Of a stretch of DNA of 64,000 nt, positions 16,602 to 25,337 are shown one piece after another. The stretch is from Microbacterium commune (GTDB lineage: Bacteria > Actinomycetota > Actinomycetes > Actinomycetales > Microbacteriaceae). The notes beneath the pieces were generated by a model. That model was not told the origin of the DNA, did not search any database, and saw nothing but the letters and a program-made list of their open reading frames with translations. The translations under genes and the position numbers were made by a program. The DNA is taken from assembly GCF_014836945.1 (NCBI RefSeq), contig NZ_JACSPX010000001.1:248001-312000 (forward strand), given 5' to 3'. How positions within the stretch are numbered: the stretch's first letter is position 1; each line of letters starts with the position of its first letter.

Positions 16602-17803
16602 ACCTGATCATCGTCGACGACGGCGCCGATGCGGCGCTGCTCGCGACCGATCTCGAGCTCGAGGGGGCACAGGTCACGGTCGTGCCACGCGACGCCGTGC
16701 CCGCGCTGCAGCTGAGCGGCATCGACGCGCTGCTCGTCCCGCCGATCCGGTCCCTGCTGACATCCGACCTGGTCAGCGCCTGCGATCGCGCCGGCGTGCG
16801 GGTGGTGCCGGTCGGCGCGGCAGACTCACGGATCGCATCGCGCTTCGGCCTGCCCGCACCGCTGCCGTTCGACACACCGGGAGCGCGGGTCCTCGCCACG
16901 ATCACCGCCGGCGCCACCGCGGACGGGTCCTCCGGTCCCGCCCGGCCGCCTCGTGTTCTCGCGGTGTGGGGGCCGCACGGCGCCCCCGGGCGCACCACGA
17001 TGGCCATCCAGCTCGCCGTGGAGCTGACCCGGGCCGGGCGCCGCACGGCGCTGGTCGACGCTGACAGCGTGGCTCCGTCGGTGGCGCTGCAGCTGGGGCT
17101 GGGCGATGAATCCCCCGGTCTCGCGGCCGCGTGCCGGCGCGCCCAGCTCGGCAGTCTGGACGTCGCAGAGCTGTCCCGCCTCGCCGTGCCGCTGGAGACA
17201 TCGGCGGGCGTGCTGGATGTGCTCGGCGGGCTGAATCGCCCCCGTCGATGGCCCGAGCTCGCCGCCGCGCGGCTGCGCGCCACGCTCGCGGTCGCCCGTG
17301 ACTGGCAGGACGAGATCGTCGTCGACGTCGCGGCCGCGTTCGACGAGGATGACGATCAGCTCGGACCCGATGCGCCGCAGCGGCACGCCGCGACCGCCGC
17401 CGTGCTGCTCGAGGCCGACGCCGTGGTCGCCGTGCTCGGCGCCGACCCGCTCGGCGTCAGCCGGTTCCTGCGCGGGTACACCGAGCTGCGTCACCTCGTG
17501 GGCGATACCCCCGTCACGGTCGTGGCCAACCGCGCACGCCCCGGTCCGCTCGGCATCGACGCCAGAGGACAGATCCGTCGCACGCTGAGCCGCTTCGCCG
17601 GAATCGACGACGTCGCCTTCGTTCCGCACGACCAGCGGGCGGCCGATGCCGCGGCGCTGCACGCCAGAGCGATCGCGGACGTCTCGCCGCGCTCTCAGCT
17701 CGTGAGCGCCGTGCGACGCGTCGCCGCCGGTCTCGGCGCCCGAGCGGAGGTCACTGGCGGTAGCTCGCGAGGAAGTTTCCGAGGCGCTCGACGGCTTCGC
17801 TGA
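16598..17803 (+). CDS. MinD/CpaE-like P-loop protein with degenerate Walker A
   Basis: A 401-residue protein. Residues ~1-110 look like a response-regulator-like or FleN/CpaE N-terminal domain. A SIMIBI ATPase domain follows, with GPHGAPGRTTMAIQ at about 124, TALVDADSV as Walker A-prime region, and EIVVDVAAAFDEDDD. The usual deviant Walker A is KGGxGKTT. Here both lysines are absent (H and R in their places), so ATP binding may be altered, as in TadZ proteins. It is coupled to the SAF gene by ATGA. The last 53 bp overlap the convergent aminotransferase gene. Confidence 0.8.
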   Translation: MNLIIVDDGADAALLATDLELEGAQVTVVPRDAVPALQLSGIDALLVPPIRSLLTSDLVSACDRAGVRVVPVGAADSRIASRFGLPAPLPFDTPGARVLATITAGATADGSSGPARPPRVLAVWGPHGAPGRTTMAIQLAVELTRAGRRTALVDADSVAPSVALQLGLGDESPGLAAACRRAQLGSLDVAELSRLAVPLETSAGVLDVLGGLNRPRRWPELAAARLRATLAVARDWQDEIVVDVAAAFDEDDDQLGPDAPQRHAATAAVLLEADAVVAVLGADPLGVSRFLRGYTELRHLVGDTPVTVVANRARPGPLGIDARGQIRRTLSRFAGIDDVAFVPHDQRAADAAALHARAIADVSPRSQLVSAVRRVAAGLGARAEVTGGSSRGSFRGARRLR

Positions 17804-18974
17804 GCACGCGCGCCTCCGGCAGCGTGACGACGCGCAGGTGGTCGGGGGTGGCCCAGTTGAACCCGGTGCCCTGCACCAGCAGGATCTTCTCCGACACGAG
17901 CAGGTCGTAGACGAGCTTCTCGTCGTCGCGGATCTCGTGCACCTCGGGGTCCAGCCGGGGGAATGCGTACAGCGCTCCCGCCGGTTTCACGCAGCTGACG
18001 CCGGGGATGGCCTCGAGTCCTCGCCATGCGATGTCGCGCTGCTCGTGCAGTCGGCCGGTCGGCGCGCTCAGTGAGTCGATCGACTGCACCCCTCCGAGCG
18101 CAGCCTGCACCGCGTACTGCGCCGGCACGTTCGGGCACAGCCGAGTGGATGCCAGCAGGGTGATCCCCTCGAGGAACCCGCGTGCGTGCGAGGTCGGCCC
18201 CGTGATGACGACCCACCCCGACCGGTAGCCGGCCACACGGTAGGTCTTGGACAGCCCGTTGAAGGTGAGACACAGCAGATCGGGGGCGAGGGTGGCGGTA
18301 GGGATGTGGGTCGCCTCGTCGAAGAGGATGCGATCGTAGATCTCGTCGGAGAGCAGCAGCAGATCGTTCTCCCGCGCGATCTGCACGATGCCCTCGAGAA
18401 CCTCCCTGGAGTACACCGCGCCGGTGGGGTTGTTGGGGTTGATGACGACGATCGCCTTGGTGCGCGGCGTCACCTTCGATCGGATGTCCTCGAGGTCGGG
18501 CTGCCAGCCGTTCTGCTCGTCGCAGAGGTAGTGCACCGGGGTGCCGCCGGCGAGCGATGTCATCGCCGTCCACAGCGGATAGTCCGGGGCGGGGATGAGC
18601 ACCTCGTCGCCCTCGTCGAGCAGCGCCTGCATGACCATCGTGATCAGCTCGGAGACGCCGTTGCCCAGGAACACGTCGTCGGGGTCGAAGCGCGGGAAGC
18701 CGTCGATCTCCTCGTAGCGGCTGACGACCGCGCGTCGGGCCGTGATCACGCCCTTGCTCTCGCTGTAGCCGTGCGCGGTCGGCAGGGCGGCGAGCATGTC
18801 GCGCACGATCTGGTGCGGGGCCTCGAAGCCGAAGGTCGCCGGGTTGCCGGTGTTCAGCTTGAGGATCTGATGCCCCTCGGACTCGAGCCGCGCCGCCTCG
18901 ATCAGTGCCTTGCCGCGGATCTCGTAGAGAACGTTCCTCAGCTTCGACGACTGGTCAAGAGTGCGGCGTGTCAT
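17751..18974 (-). CDS. PLP-dependent aminotransferase, class I (AlaA/AspB type)
   Basis: A 407-residue cytosolic enzyme of fold type I. Landmarks are LNTGNPATFGFEAP, INPNNPTGAVYS, SDEIYDRILFD and the PLP lysine in LSKTYRVAGYRSGW (about K243). It most resembles the alanine-synthesising AlaA/AspB branch, which moves amino groups between glutamate and pyruvate or related oxo acids. The start at 18974 (MTRRTLDQSSKLRNVLYEIRG) overlaps the GntR gene by 20 nt. Being last in a carbamate kinase-GntR-aminotransferase unit, it may deal with nitrogen or carbon released by the accessory pathway, but a housekeeping role is equally possible. Confidence 0.9.
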   Translation of the reverse strand: MTRRTLDQSSKLRNVLYEIRGKALIEAARLESEGHQILKLNTGNPATFGFEAPHQIVRDMLAALPTAHGYSESKGVITARRAVVSRYEEIDGFPRFDPDDVFLGNGVSELITMVMQALLDEGDEVLIPAPDYPLWTAMTSLAGGTPVHYLCDEQNGWQPDLEDIRSKVTPRTKAIVVINPNNPTGAVYSREVLEGIVQIARENDLLLLSDEIYDRILFDEATHIPTATLAPDLLCLTFNGLSKTYRVAGYRSGWVVITGPTSHARGFLEGITLLASTRLCPNVPAQYAVQAALGGVQSIDSLSAPTGRLHEQRDIAWRGLEAIPGVSCVKPAGALYAFPRLDPEVHEIRDDEKLVYDLLVSEKILLVQGTGFNWATPDHLRVVTLPEARVLSEAVERLGNFLASYRQ

Positions 18975-19641
18975 TCCGCAAGGATACCGGGGGCAGACGC
19001 AGCGATGCCGCGTGCGACAGCCGCTCGCGGCGGCTGCTGTCGACGTGGGCGTGCGCGAGCCTGCTGGCCCTGTCGCCGTCGCGGTCGCGGATCGCCTCGA
19101 ACAGCGCGACATGCTCGTCGGCGATGTGCACGAGGTCGTCGTGCTGCACGAGCGACCAGCGCAGGCGGCTGCGGATGCTCTGCATGAGGCCCGCCAGCAG
19201 CCGATTGTCGGCGAGCTCCACGACGATCTCGTGGAAGTCGGCGGCAGCGCGGCGCGAGATGAGCCGGTCGTCGTGAGCGGCACTGTCCTGCTCCTCCTGC
19301 AGGGCGAGCTGCAGGCGATCCAGTCCGTCACGGCGATGGCGCTCCGCGGCGAGGCGGAACGCCATCGGCTCGAGCACCTGGCGGACCTCATCGAGATCGG
19401 CGAGGTCGGCGGCCGTGAACTCGCGGACGATGGCCCAGGTGCGCGGCCGCAACTCGACGAGCCCCTCGGCCTCGAGCATCTTCAGGGCGTCGCGCACCGG
19501 CACGCGGCTCACGCCGAACTCGCTCGCGAGGTCGCGTTCGATCAGCTTGCTGCCCGGTTCCCGGTCGCCGTCGAGGATCGCGTCGCGCAACCACGACGCG
19601 ACCCTGCTGGACTCCAGCTCCCGGTCGTCTGCTCTTCCCAC
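18955..19641 (-). CDS. GntR-family (FadR/FCD) transcriptional regulator
   Basis: A 228-residue protein. The winged HTH covers ~12-75 (LIERDLASEFGVSRVPVRDALKMLEAEGLVE), and an FCD effector domain covers ~85-215 with metal/ligand-type His and Asp residues (DFHEIVVELADNRLL, HADVDS-like HAHVDSSRRE). FCD regulators bind short TGG-N4-CCA-like palindromes and respond to small acids or sugars. The gene lies 36 nt after carbamate kinase and overlaps the aminotransferase gene. Three TGGTAT boxes in the carbamate kinase/DUF2877 divergent region are its likely operators. The inducer is unknown. Confidence 0.9.
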   Translation of the reverse strand: MGRADDRELESSRVASWLRDAILDGDREPGSKLIERDLASEFGVSRVPVRDALKMLEAEGLVELRPRTWAIVREFTAADLADLDEVRQVLEPMAFRLAAERHRRDGLDRLQLALQEEQDSAAHDDRLISRRAAADFHEIVVELADNRLLAGLMQSIRSRLRWSLVQHDDLVHIADEHVALFEAIRDRDGDRASRLAHAHVDSSRRERLSHAASLRLPPVSLRNDTPHS

Positions 19642-19677
19642 GCACTCATCCTCGCATCCCGACGGGAGAGAAGCCGG

Positions 19678-20631
19678 TCAGGCGGTCTTGGCCGGCGTCT
19701 TCTCGACCCAGCGGATGCCCTCCTTCAGCGTCGGCACGATCTCGGTGCCGATCCGGCGGGCGAGCAGATCGTCGAGCCGGTCGAGCGGGCCGATCAGCGT
19801 GCGTCCACCCGCGCGCGCCACGCGGATGGCGGCGTCGATCTTGGGCTGCATCGAGCCCTCGGCGAATGTCATCGCGGCCACGGCGTCAGCGGAGGCGGTG
19901 TGGATGTCGCGCTGCTCCGGTGTCCCCCAGTTCTCGCTGACGTAGTCGCCGTCGGTGAGCATGATCAGCGTGTCGGCGCCGATGTCGGCGGCGAGCGCTG
20001 CGGATGCGAGGTCCTTGTCGACGACGGCCTGCACGCCCACGTGACGGCCCTTCGAGTCCACGCGAACCGGCACCCCTCCTCCGCCGACGCACACCGCGAG
20101 GCTGCCGGCCTCGAGCAGCCGGCGGATCAGCGGGGCCTGCACGATCGCGAGGGGGTTGGGCGAGGGCACGACGCGGCGGAATGCCTTGCCGTCCTTGGCG
20201 ATCGTCCATCGGTACTCCGCCGCCGCCTCCGCGGCGTCGTGCGCGGAGTACTGCGGTCCGATGAGCTTGGTGGGGCGTTCGAACGCGGGGTCCGACTCGT
20301 CGACGATCGTGGTGGTGATGATGCCGGCCACCTCGCGCGCACCGTTGAGCGCGTTCGACAGCTCCTGCTGGACGACGTAGCCGATCATGCCCTGGGTCTC
20401 GGCACCGAGGATGTCGAGCGGATAGGCGGCGACGTCCTGGTAGGCGAGGTTCTGCAGCGCGAGCAGGCCCACCTGGGGCCCGTTGCCGTGCGTGATGACC
20501 ATCTCGTTCTCGCTCGCGAGCGAGGCGAGCGCCTCACACGTGGAACGGACGTTGGCCCGCAGATACTCGGCGGTCATCGGCTCGCCACGCCGCGCGAGAG
20601 CGTTGCCGCCCAGAGCCACCACGATACGCAT
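19678..20631 (-). CDS. arcC: Carbamate kinase (ArcC/AllK/YahI-like)
   Basis: A 317-residue amino-acid-kinase-fold enzyme that turns carbamoyl phosphate and ADP into carbamate and ATP. Visible features are RIVVALGGNAL at the N-terminus, ITHGNGPQVGLLALQN, AVVDKDLASAALAADIGAD and MLTDGDYVSENWG, all typical of catabolic carbamate kinases. The start at 20631 has GGGAGACAG upstream; the earlier ATG in frame is rejected. No arginine deiminase or ornithine carbamoyltransferase gene is nearby. Instead the FdrA/DUF1116/DUF2877 genes are divergent, which fits the AllK or YahI role in ureide breakdown. Confidence 0.92.
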   Translation of the reverse strand: MRIVVALGGNALARRGEPMTAEYLRANVRSTCEALASLASENEMVITHGNGPQVGLLALQNLAYQDVAAYPLDILGAETQGMIGYVVQQELSNALNGAREVAGIITTTIVDESDPAFERPTKLIGPQYSAHDAAEAAAEYRWTIAKDGKAFRRVVPSPNPLAIVQAPLIRRLLEAGSLAVCVGGGGVPVRVDSKGRHVGVQAVVDKDLASAALAADIGADTLIMLTDGDYVSENWGTPEQRDIHTASADAVAAMTFAEGSMQPKIDAAIRVARAGGRTLIGPLDRLDDLLARRIGTEIVPTLKEGIRWVEKTPAKTA

Positions 20632-20654
20632 TCTGTCTCCCTTGTTGAGCCGAC

Positions 20655-20706
20655 TTGGTATCCCAGAGTCGAGGATGGTATTCCATCCAGACAAATGGTA
20701 TACCTA
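20655..20706. promoter_or_regulatory. Three phased GntR-type operators (TGG-N4-CC(A/T))
   Basis: Near-palindromic boxes TGGTATCCCA (20656-20665), TGGTATTCCA (20676-20685) and TGGTATACCT (20696-20705) have centres exactly 20 bp apart. They lie between the divergent carbamate kinase and DUF2877 starts and cover the likely promoter core (a TATAAC box at 20705-20710). Confidence 0.75.
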
Positions 20707-20774
20707 TAACCAAGACATTCACAGCGCCCCTTCCTCGACATCCCGAACGAAGCGGACGCCTCGGAGAGAAGACG

Positions 20775-21734
20775 ATGACCCCCGTCGCCACCCCTGTCGC
20801 GCTGAGCGCGAGCAGCTGGGATGCCGCGCTTGAGGAGACGCTCTCAGGCGGCAGCCGTGCCCAGCCGCACAGCACCGGCCCTGTCGCCGTCGCGGCCGGC
20901 ACGCGCGGAGCGGTGCACTCGGTGCACGGCCGGGTCGTCAACCTCCGCGTCGGCGACGGTCTGATCGCGTTGGCGCACGAGTCGCTCGACGACGCGCCGT
21001 GGACGGTGCGTCTGCACGCCGCGGACTGGTCGGCGCTGAGCGGGGCGCGAGTCGGAGACGACGTGCGGATCACGAGGAACGCGCTGTCATTGTCCGGCGG
21101 AGCGCTGGTTCGGGTTCTGCTCGCGCCGGATGGCGCCCGGTCGCTCACGCCCGACGCCGGCGTCCCCGTCGGCCTCCCCGCCGCGCTGGCCGTACTGGAC
21201 GGGGTGCCCTCGCCGGCCGCCAGCACGCCGTTCGGAGCACTCGCGGCGGATGCCCTGAGCGCGGGCATCCGTCGCCTGACACGCACCGCGCGCGCCCTGC
21301 TCGACGGCGAACCGGACGCGGCGGAGGCGACGACGGCGGCCGCGCTTCGTCTGCTCGGCCTCGGCGAGGGCCTCACCCCGTCGGGTGATGACGTGCTGTC
21401 CGGACTCGCCTTCGTCGCCGCGCACCCCGGCTTCGGGCTCACCGCGCTGCGGCATCCGCTGCGTCTCGTCGCCGAATCCGCTGAGCAGCGCACCACGCTG
21501 CTCAGCGCCGTCACCCTGCGCGCCGCCCTCGAGGGTCGCGCGCGGGCGCGCCTGCACGATCTCGTCGGCGCGATCATCGCCGGCGACGAGCGGGCGATGC
21601 ACCGCGCCGCCGCGCACACGGCCGAGATCGGCCACACATCCGGGTACGACCTGCTGACCGGCATCCGCCTCGGCGTCGTCCTCGCCCTCGACATCCCCCG
21701 ACCCTCACCATTCACCGAAGGAGATCACCGATGA
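20775..21734 (+). CDS. DUF2877 protein (AllH/YahE-like)
   Basis: A 319-residue cytosolic protein. An N-terminal beta-rich part (~25-125, with VHSVHGRVVNLRVGDGLIALA) is followed by a helical DUF2877 core with LLGLGEGLTPSGDDVLSGLAF, a strongly conserved-looking motif. In E. coli AllH (YlbF) acts with FdrA and YlbE as oxamate carbamoyltransferase, and YahE occupies the same place in the yah operon. The ATG at 20775 follows GGAGAGAAG. It ends in an ATGA overlap with the ankyrin gene. It is the first gene downstream of the phased operators. Confidence 0.85.
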   Translation: MTPVATPVALSASSWDAALEETLSGGSRAQPHSTGPVAVAAGTRGAVHSVHGRVVNLRVGDGLIALAHESLDDAPWTVRLHAADWSALSGARVGDDVRITRNALSLSGGALVRVLLAPDGARSLTPDAGVPVGLPAALAVLDGVPSPAASTPFGALAADALSAGIRRLTRTARALLDGEPDAAEATTAAALRLLGLGEGLTPSGDDVLSGLAFVAAHPGFGLTALRHPLRLVAESAEQRTTLLSAVTLRAALEGRARARLHDLVGAIIAGDERAMHRAAAHTAEIGHTSGYDLLTGIRLGVVLALDIPRPSPFTEGDHR

Positions 21735-22339
21735 GCACTGCGACCACGATCGAGGAGCGCTATCTCGACAGCGCCGCCGCCGGAGACCTGGACGGCGTCC
21801 GCGCCGCCCTCGCCGACGGCGCCGACCGGAACGCGGTGGACCGCGAAGAGGCCTCCGCGATCCTGCGTGCGGCCCGCGGCGGCCACCTCGAGGTGGTGCG
21901 CGCGCTGATCGCCGAGGGCGTGGACATCGACGCCCAGGATCAGACCTGCTCGAACCCGTTCCTGTACGGCTGCATCAACGACGATCTGGAGCTGGTGAAG
22001 ACGATGGTCGACGCCGGCGCCGACCTCAAGCGCCTCACGCGCATGGGCGGCAACGGCCTGACCCCGGCCGCCGAGAAGGGTCATCTCGAGGTCGTGCGCT
22101 ACCTGCTCGAGAACACCCGCATCAACGTCAACCTCACCAACAACCTCGGCTGGACCGCGCTGATCGAGACCATCATCCTCGGCGACGGCGGCCCGGTCCG
22201 CCAGCAGATCGTCGAGCTCCTGCTCGCCCACGGCGCGAAGCCCGGCATGCCCGATCCGTGGGGCGTGCCCCCCGTCGAGCTGGCGCGCGAGCGCGGCTTC
22301 GACGAGATCGTGGCGATCCTCGAGAACCACCAGGCCTGA
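21731..22339 (+). CDS. Ankyrin-repeat protein (YahD-like)
   Basis: A 202-residue protein made of about five ankyrin repeats, seen in LDSAAAGDLDGVRAALADGA, RAARGGHLEVVRALIAEGV, GCINDDLELVKTMVDAGADL, AAEKGHLEVVRYLLEN and a final ELLLAHGAKP unit. There is no signal peptide or enzyme domain, so it is probably an adaptor binding a partner in the cytosol. In E. coli the ankyrin protein YahD stands at the head of yahDEFG, next to the same DUF2877, FdrA-like and DUF1116 genes. The ATGA overlap with DUF2877 supports equal synthesis and complex formation. Confidence 0.88.
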   Translation: MSTATTIEERYLDSAAAGDLDGVRAALADGADRNAVDREEASAILRAARGGHLEVVRALIAEGVDIDAQDQTCSNPFLYGCINDDLELVKTMVDAGADLKRLTRMGGNGLTPAAEKGHLEVVRYLLENTRINVNLTNNLGWTALIETIILGDGGPVRQQIVELLLAHGAKPGMPDPWGVPPVELARERGFDEIVAILENHQA

Positions 22340-22362
22340 ACGACATTCCGGAAGGGAAGACG

Positions 22363-23913
22363 ATGACCAGACACATCGAAATCAGGAAGAACACGTACCT
22401 CGACTCGGTCTCGCTCATGTCGATGAGCACCAAGGCCAACGCCGTCGAGGGCGTGACCCAGGCCCTGCTGGGCATGGCCACGCCGATGAACAAGGAGGTG
22501 CTCGCCAACGTCGGCGTCGATGACCCCGCCGTGGACGACGCGCGTCCCAGCGACCTGATGATCGTGATCGACGCGAGTGACGACACGATCGAGGCGGCGA
22601 TCGAGGCTGTGAACGACATCCTCGCCCGCAAGGACAAAGGCGCCGCCGCAGCGCACGAGGTGCGCTACCGCACTCTGGACGGCGCGTTCTCGGAGGCACC
22701 CGACACGAACCTCGTGCTGATCTCGGTCAACGGCGCATTCGCCGCTCGGGAGGCGCGCAAGGCGCTGAACGCCGGGAAGAGCGTGATGATCTTCTCGGAC
22801 AACGTCCCCGTCGAGGACGAGCTCTCGCTCAAGCGGCTCGCGCACGAGAAGGCCCTGATCGTGATGGGGCCCGACTGCGGAACCGCCATCATCAACGGCA
22901 CCGGCCTCGCGTTCGCCAACGCCGTGCGCCGCGGGAGCATCGGCATCGTCGGAGCCTCGGGCACCGGCAGCCAGGAGGTCTCGGTGCGCATCCACGACTT
23001 CGGCGGCGGCGTCTCCCAGCTCATCGGCACCGGCGGCCGCGACCTGTCCACCGAGATCGGCGGCATCTCGATGATCGACGGCATCCGCGCGCTCGACGCC
23101 GACCCCGAGACGAGCGTGATCGTGATCGTCTCCAAGCCCCCGGCCGAGGACGTCGCCGAGAAGGTGCTCGCCGTCGCCGGCGAGGCGTCCAAGCCGGTGT
23201 TCGTCACCTTCCTGGGGTCGGATCGCACCGAGTCCGGCTACGACAACGTGACCATGGTCACCGCCGGCACCAAGCCGCTGGCCATCGCCGCCGTCGTCGC
23301 CTCGGGCATCGACGAGTCGACGCTCGACAAGCACCCGCTGAACATCCCGCTGGTCGAGGAGGTGCGCGCCAAGCTCGCCCCCGAGCAGAAGTACGTGCGC
23401 GGCCTGTTCTGCGGCGGCACGCTGTGCGACGAGTCGATGTTCGCGACGCTCGCGAAGTACGACAACGTGTACTCGAACATCCAGAAGGACCCGGCTCGCC
23501 GCATCGGCGCGACCGACCCCTCGCGCGAGCACACCTTCCTCGACATGGGCGACGACGACTTCACCAACGGGCGCCCGCACCCGATGATCGACCCCTCGCT
23601 GCGCCTGCAGCGGATCGTCGAAGAGGCCAAGGACCCCTCGGTCGGCGTCATCGCGATGGACTTCGTGCTCGGTTTCGGCTCGCACGCCGACCCGGTGGGC
23701 GTGACGATCCCCGCGATCACCGAGGCCAAGGCCATCGCCGCCGAGCGCGGACACCACCTGGAGATCCTCGGCTACGTGCTGGGCACCGACCTCGACACCC
23801 CGGCTCTCGCCGACCAGGTCGCCCAGCTCGAGGCCGCCGGCGTGACCATCGCCTCCTCCTCCACCAACCTCGGGCTGCTGGCCCGTGAATTCGTCGCGAA
23901 GGGTGACAACTGA
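22363..23913 (+). CDS. fdrA: FdrA-family protein (AllF/YahF-like, acyl-CoA-synthetase fold)
   Basis: A 516-residue protein with succinyl-CoA-synthetase-like Rossmann domains: SVMIFSDNVPVEDELSLK, VMGPDCGTAIINGTGLAFAN and IGIVGASGTGSQEVSVRIHD, then a second half with CGGTLCDESM. FdrA/AllF is a subunit of the oxamate carbamoyltransferase complex, which moves the carbamoyl group of oxalurate to phosphate; YahF is an uncharacterised relative. The ATG at 22363 has GGAAGGGAAG upstream. Its TGA overlaps the next ATG (TGATG). The chemical role here, carbamoyl transfer or acyl-phosphate chemistry, is inferred from neighbours. Confidence 0.9.
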   Translation: MTRHIEIRKNTYLDSVSLMSMSTKANAVEGVTQALLGMATPMNKEVLANVGVDDPAVDDARPSDLMIVIDASDDTIEAAIEAVNDILARKDKGAAAAHEVRYRTLDGAFSEAPDTNLVLISVNGAFAAREARKALNAGKSVMIFSDNVPVEDELSLKRLAHEKALIVMGPDCGTAIINGTGLAFANAVRRGSIGIVGASGTGSQEVSVRIHDFGGGVSQLIGTGGRDLSTEIGGISMIDGIRALDADPETSVIVIVSKPPAEDVAEKVLAVAGEASKPVFVTFLGSDRTESGYDNVTMVTAGTKPLAIAAVVASGIDESTLDKHPLNIPLVEEVRAKLAPEQKYVRGLFCGGTLCDESMFATLAKYDNVYSNIQKDPARRIGATDPSREHTFLDMGDDDFTNGRPHPMIDPSLRLQRIVEEAKDPSVGVIAMDFVLGFGSHADPVGVTIPAITEAKAIAAERGHHLEILGYVLGTDLDTPALADQVAQLEAAGVTIASSSTNLGLLAREFVAKGDN

Positions 23914-25337
23914 TGAGCGTCAACGATCTGTTCTCCTCCACACTGAGGCCGGTGAACCTGGGTCTCGACATGTTCGCCGATGATCTCAGGGCACAGGGCG
24001 TCGAGCCCGTGCTCATGGACTGGACCCCGCCGGGTGGCGGCGACCCCGACGTCGTCGCCGCGCTGGGCCGGCTCGAGGATCCCGCGATCGCCGAGAAGAT
24101 CGACGCGGCCAACCAGGTGGCGCTCGATCGCATCCTGTCGGCGCAGCCCTTCCTGGAGGGCTTCGGCCAGGCGATCGACACCGTGCCGGGCATGACCGCG
24201 AAGACGATCCTGCACGCGGGTCCGCCCATCGAGTTCACCCGCATGTCCGGCCCGATGAAGGGCGCCGTCACCGGTGCACTCGTGTTCGAGGGCCTGGCGA
24301 AGGACGTCGACGAGGCGTTCGAGCTCGCCGCCTCCGGCGAGATCACCTTCTCGCCGTGCCACGAGCACCAGTCGGTCGGCTCGATGGCCGGTGTCACCAG
24401 CGCCAGCATGTGGGTGCACAAGGTCACCAACCGCACACACGGGAACACCGCGTACACCAACCTGTCCGAGCAGCTGTCGAAGATCCTCCGCTTCGGCGCC
24501 AACGACCAGTCGGTCATCGATCGGCTGAACTGGATGCGCGACGTGTTCGGACCGGTGCTCGCCGGCGCCATGGCGCTGAACGAGGACGGTCTCGATCTGC
24601 GCCTGATGCTCTCGCAGGCGCTGCACATGGGTGACGAAGCGCACAACCGCAACGTCGCCGGCACCACCCTGCTGATCCAGGCACTGGCGCCGTACATCCT
24701 CGAGACCGACTTCACCACGAAGGAGAAGCGCGAGGTGTTCGACTTCGTCGCCTCCTCCGACTACTTCTCCGGACCGACCTGGATGGTCGCGGCGAAGGCG
24801 TCGATGGATGCCGCGCAGGGCGTCGAGAACTCGACGATCGTGACCACCATGGCGCGCAACGGGGTCGAGTTCGGCATCCGGGTCGCCGGCACGGGCGGTC
24901 AGTGGTTCACCGGCCCCGCGCAGGAGGTCATCGGACCGATGTTCGCCGGCTACACCCGCGAGGACTCCGGGCTCGACATGGGCGACTCGGCCATCACCGA
25001 GACCTTCGGGATCGGCGGCTTCGCGATGGCCGCAGCCCCGGCGATCGTCGCCCTGGTCGGCGGCACCGTCGAGGAGGCGATGGGCTACTCGCGCACCATG
25101 AACGCGATCACCACGGGCAACAACCCGAACATCACGATCCCTGCGCTCGACTTCATGGGCGTGCCCTCCGGCATCGACGTGCGCAAGGTGATGGAGACCG
25201 GCATCCTGCCGATCATCAACACCGCCATCGCGCACAAGGACCCGGGCATCGGCATGATCGGCGCGGGTATCACGCACCCGCCGGTCGAGGCCTTCCAGAA
25301 GGCGCTGCGCGCCCTCGTCGACACGGTGAAGCCATGA
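23913..25337 (+). CDS. DUF1116 protein (AllG/YahG-like)
   Basis: A 474-residue cytosolic protein of the DUF1116 family. Distinctive stretches are LHAGPPIEFTRMSGPMKGAV, FSPCHEHQSVGSMAGV (candidate metal-binding Cys/His), QALHMGDEAHNRN and ITTGNNPNITIPALDFMG. In E. coli the relatives AllG (YlbE) and YahG always sit beside an FdrA-like protein; AllG is part of the oxamate carbamoyltransferase set. Here it overlaps FdrA by one base and the permease by ATGA, so all are made from one message. Conserved His, Asp and Asn clusters suggest it carries much of the active site. Confidence 0.9.
   Translation: MSVNDLFSSTLRPVNLGLDMFADDLRAQGVEPVLMDWTPPGGGDPDVVAALGRLEDPAIAEKIDAANQVALDRILSAQPFLEGFGQAIDTVPGMTAKTILHAGPPIEFTRMSGPMKGAVTGALVFEGLAKDVDEAFELAASGEITFSPCHEHQSVGSMAGVTSASMWVHKVTNRTHGNTAYTNLSEQLSKILRFGANDQSVIDRLNWMRDVFGPVLAGAMALNEDGLDLRLMLSQALHMGDEAHNRNVAGTTLLIQALAPYILETDFTTKEKREVFDFVASSDYFSGPTWMVAAKASMDAAQGVENSTIVTTMARNGVEFGIRVAGTGGQWFTGPAQEVIGPMFAGYTREDSGLDMGDSAITETFGIGGFAMAAAPAIVALVGGTVEEAMGYSRTMNAITTGNNPNITIPALDFMGVPSGIDVRKVMETGILPIINTAIAHKDPGIGMIGAGITHPPVEAFQKALRALVDTVKP

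Noticed and set aside
22324..22349. GGAAT-N17-GTT on the minus strand as a SigH promoter
   Set aside because: Spacing is one short, it points into the ankyrin gene, and there is no gene to serve.
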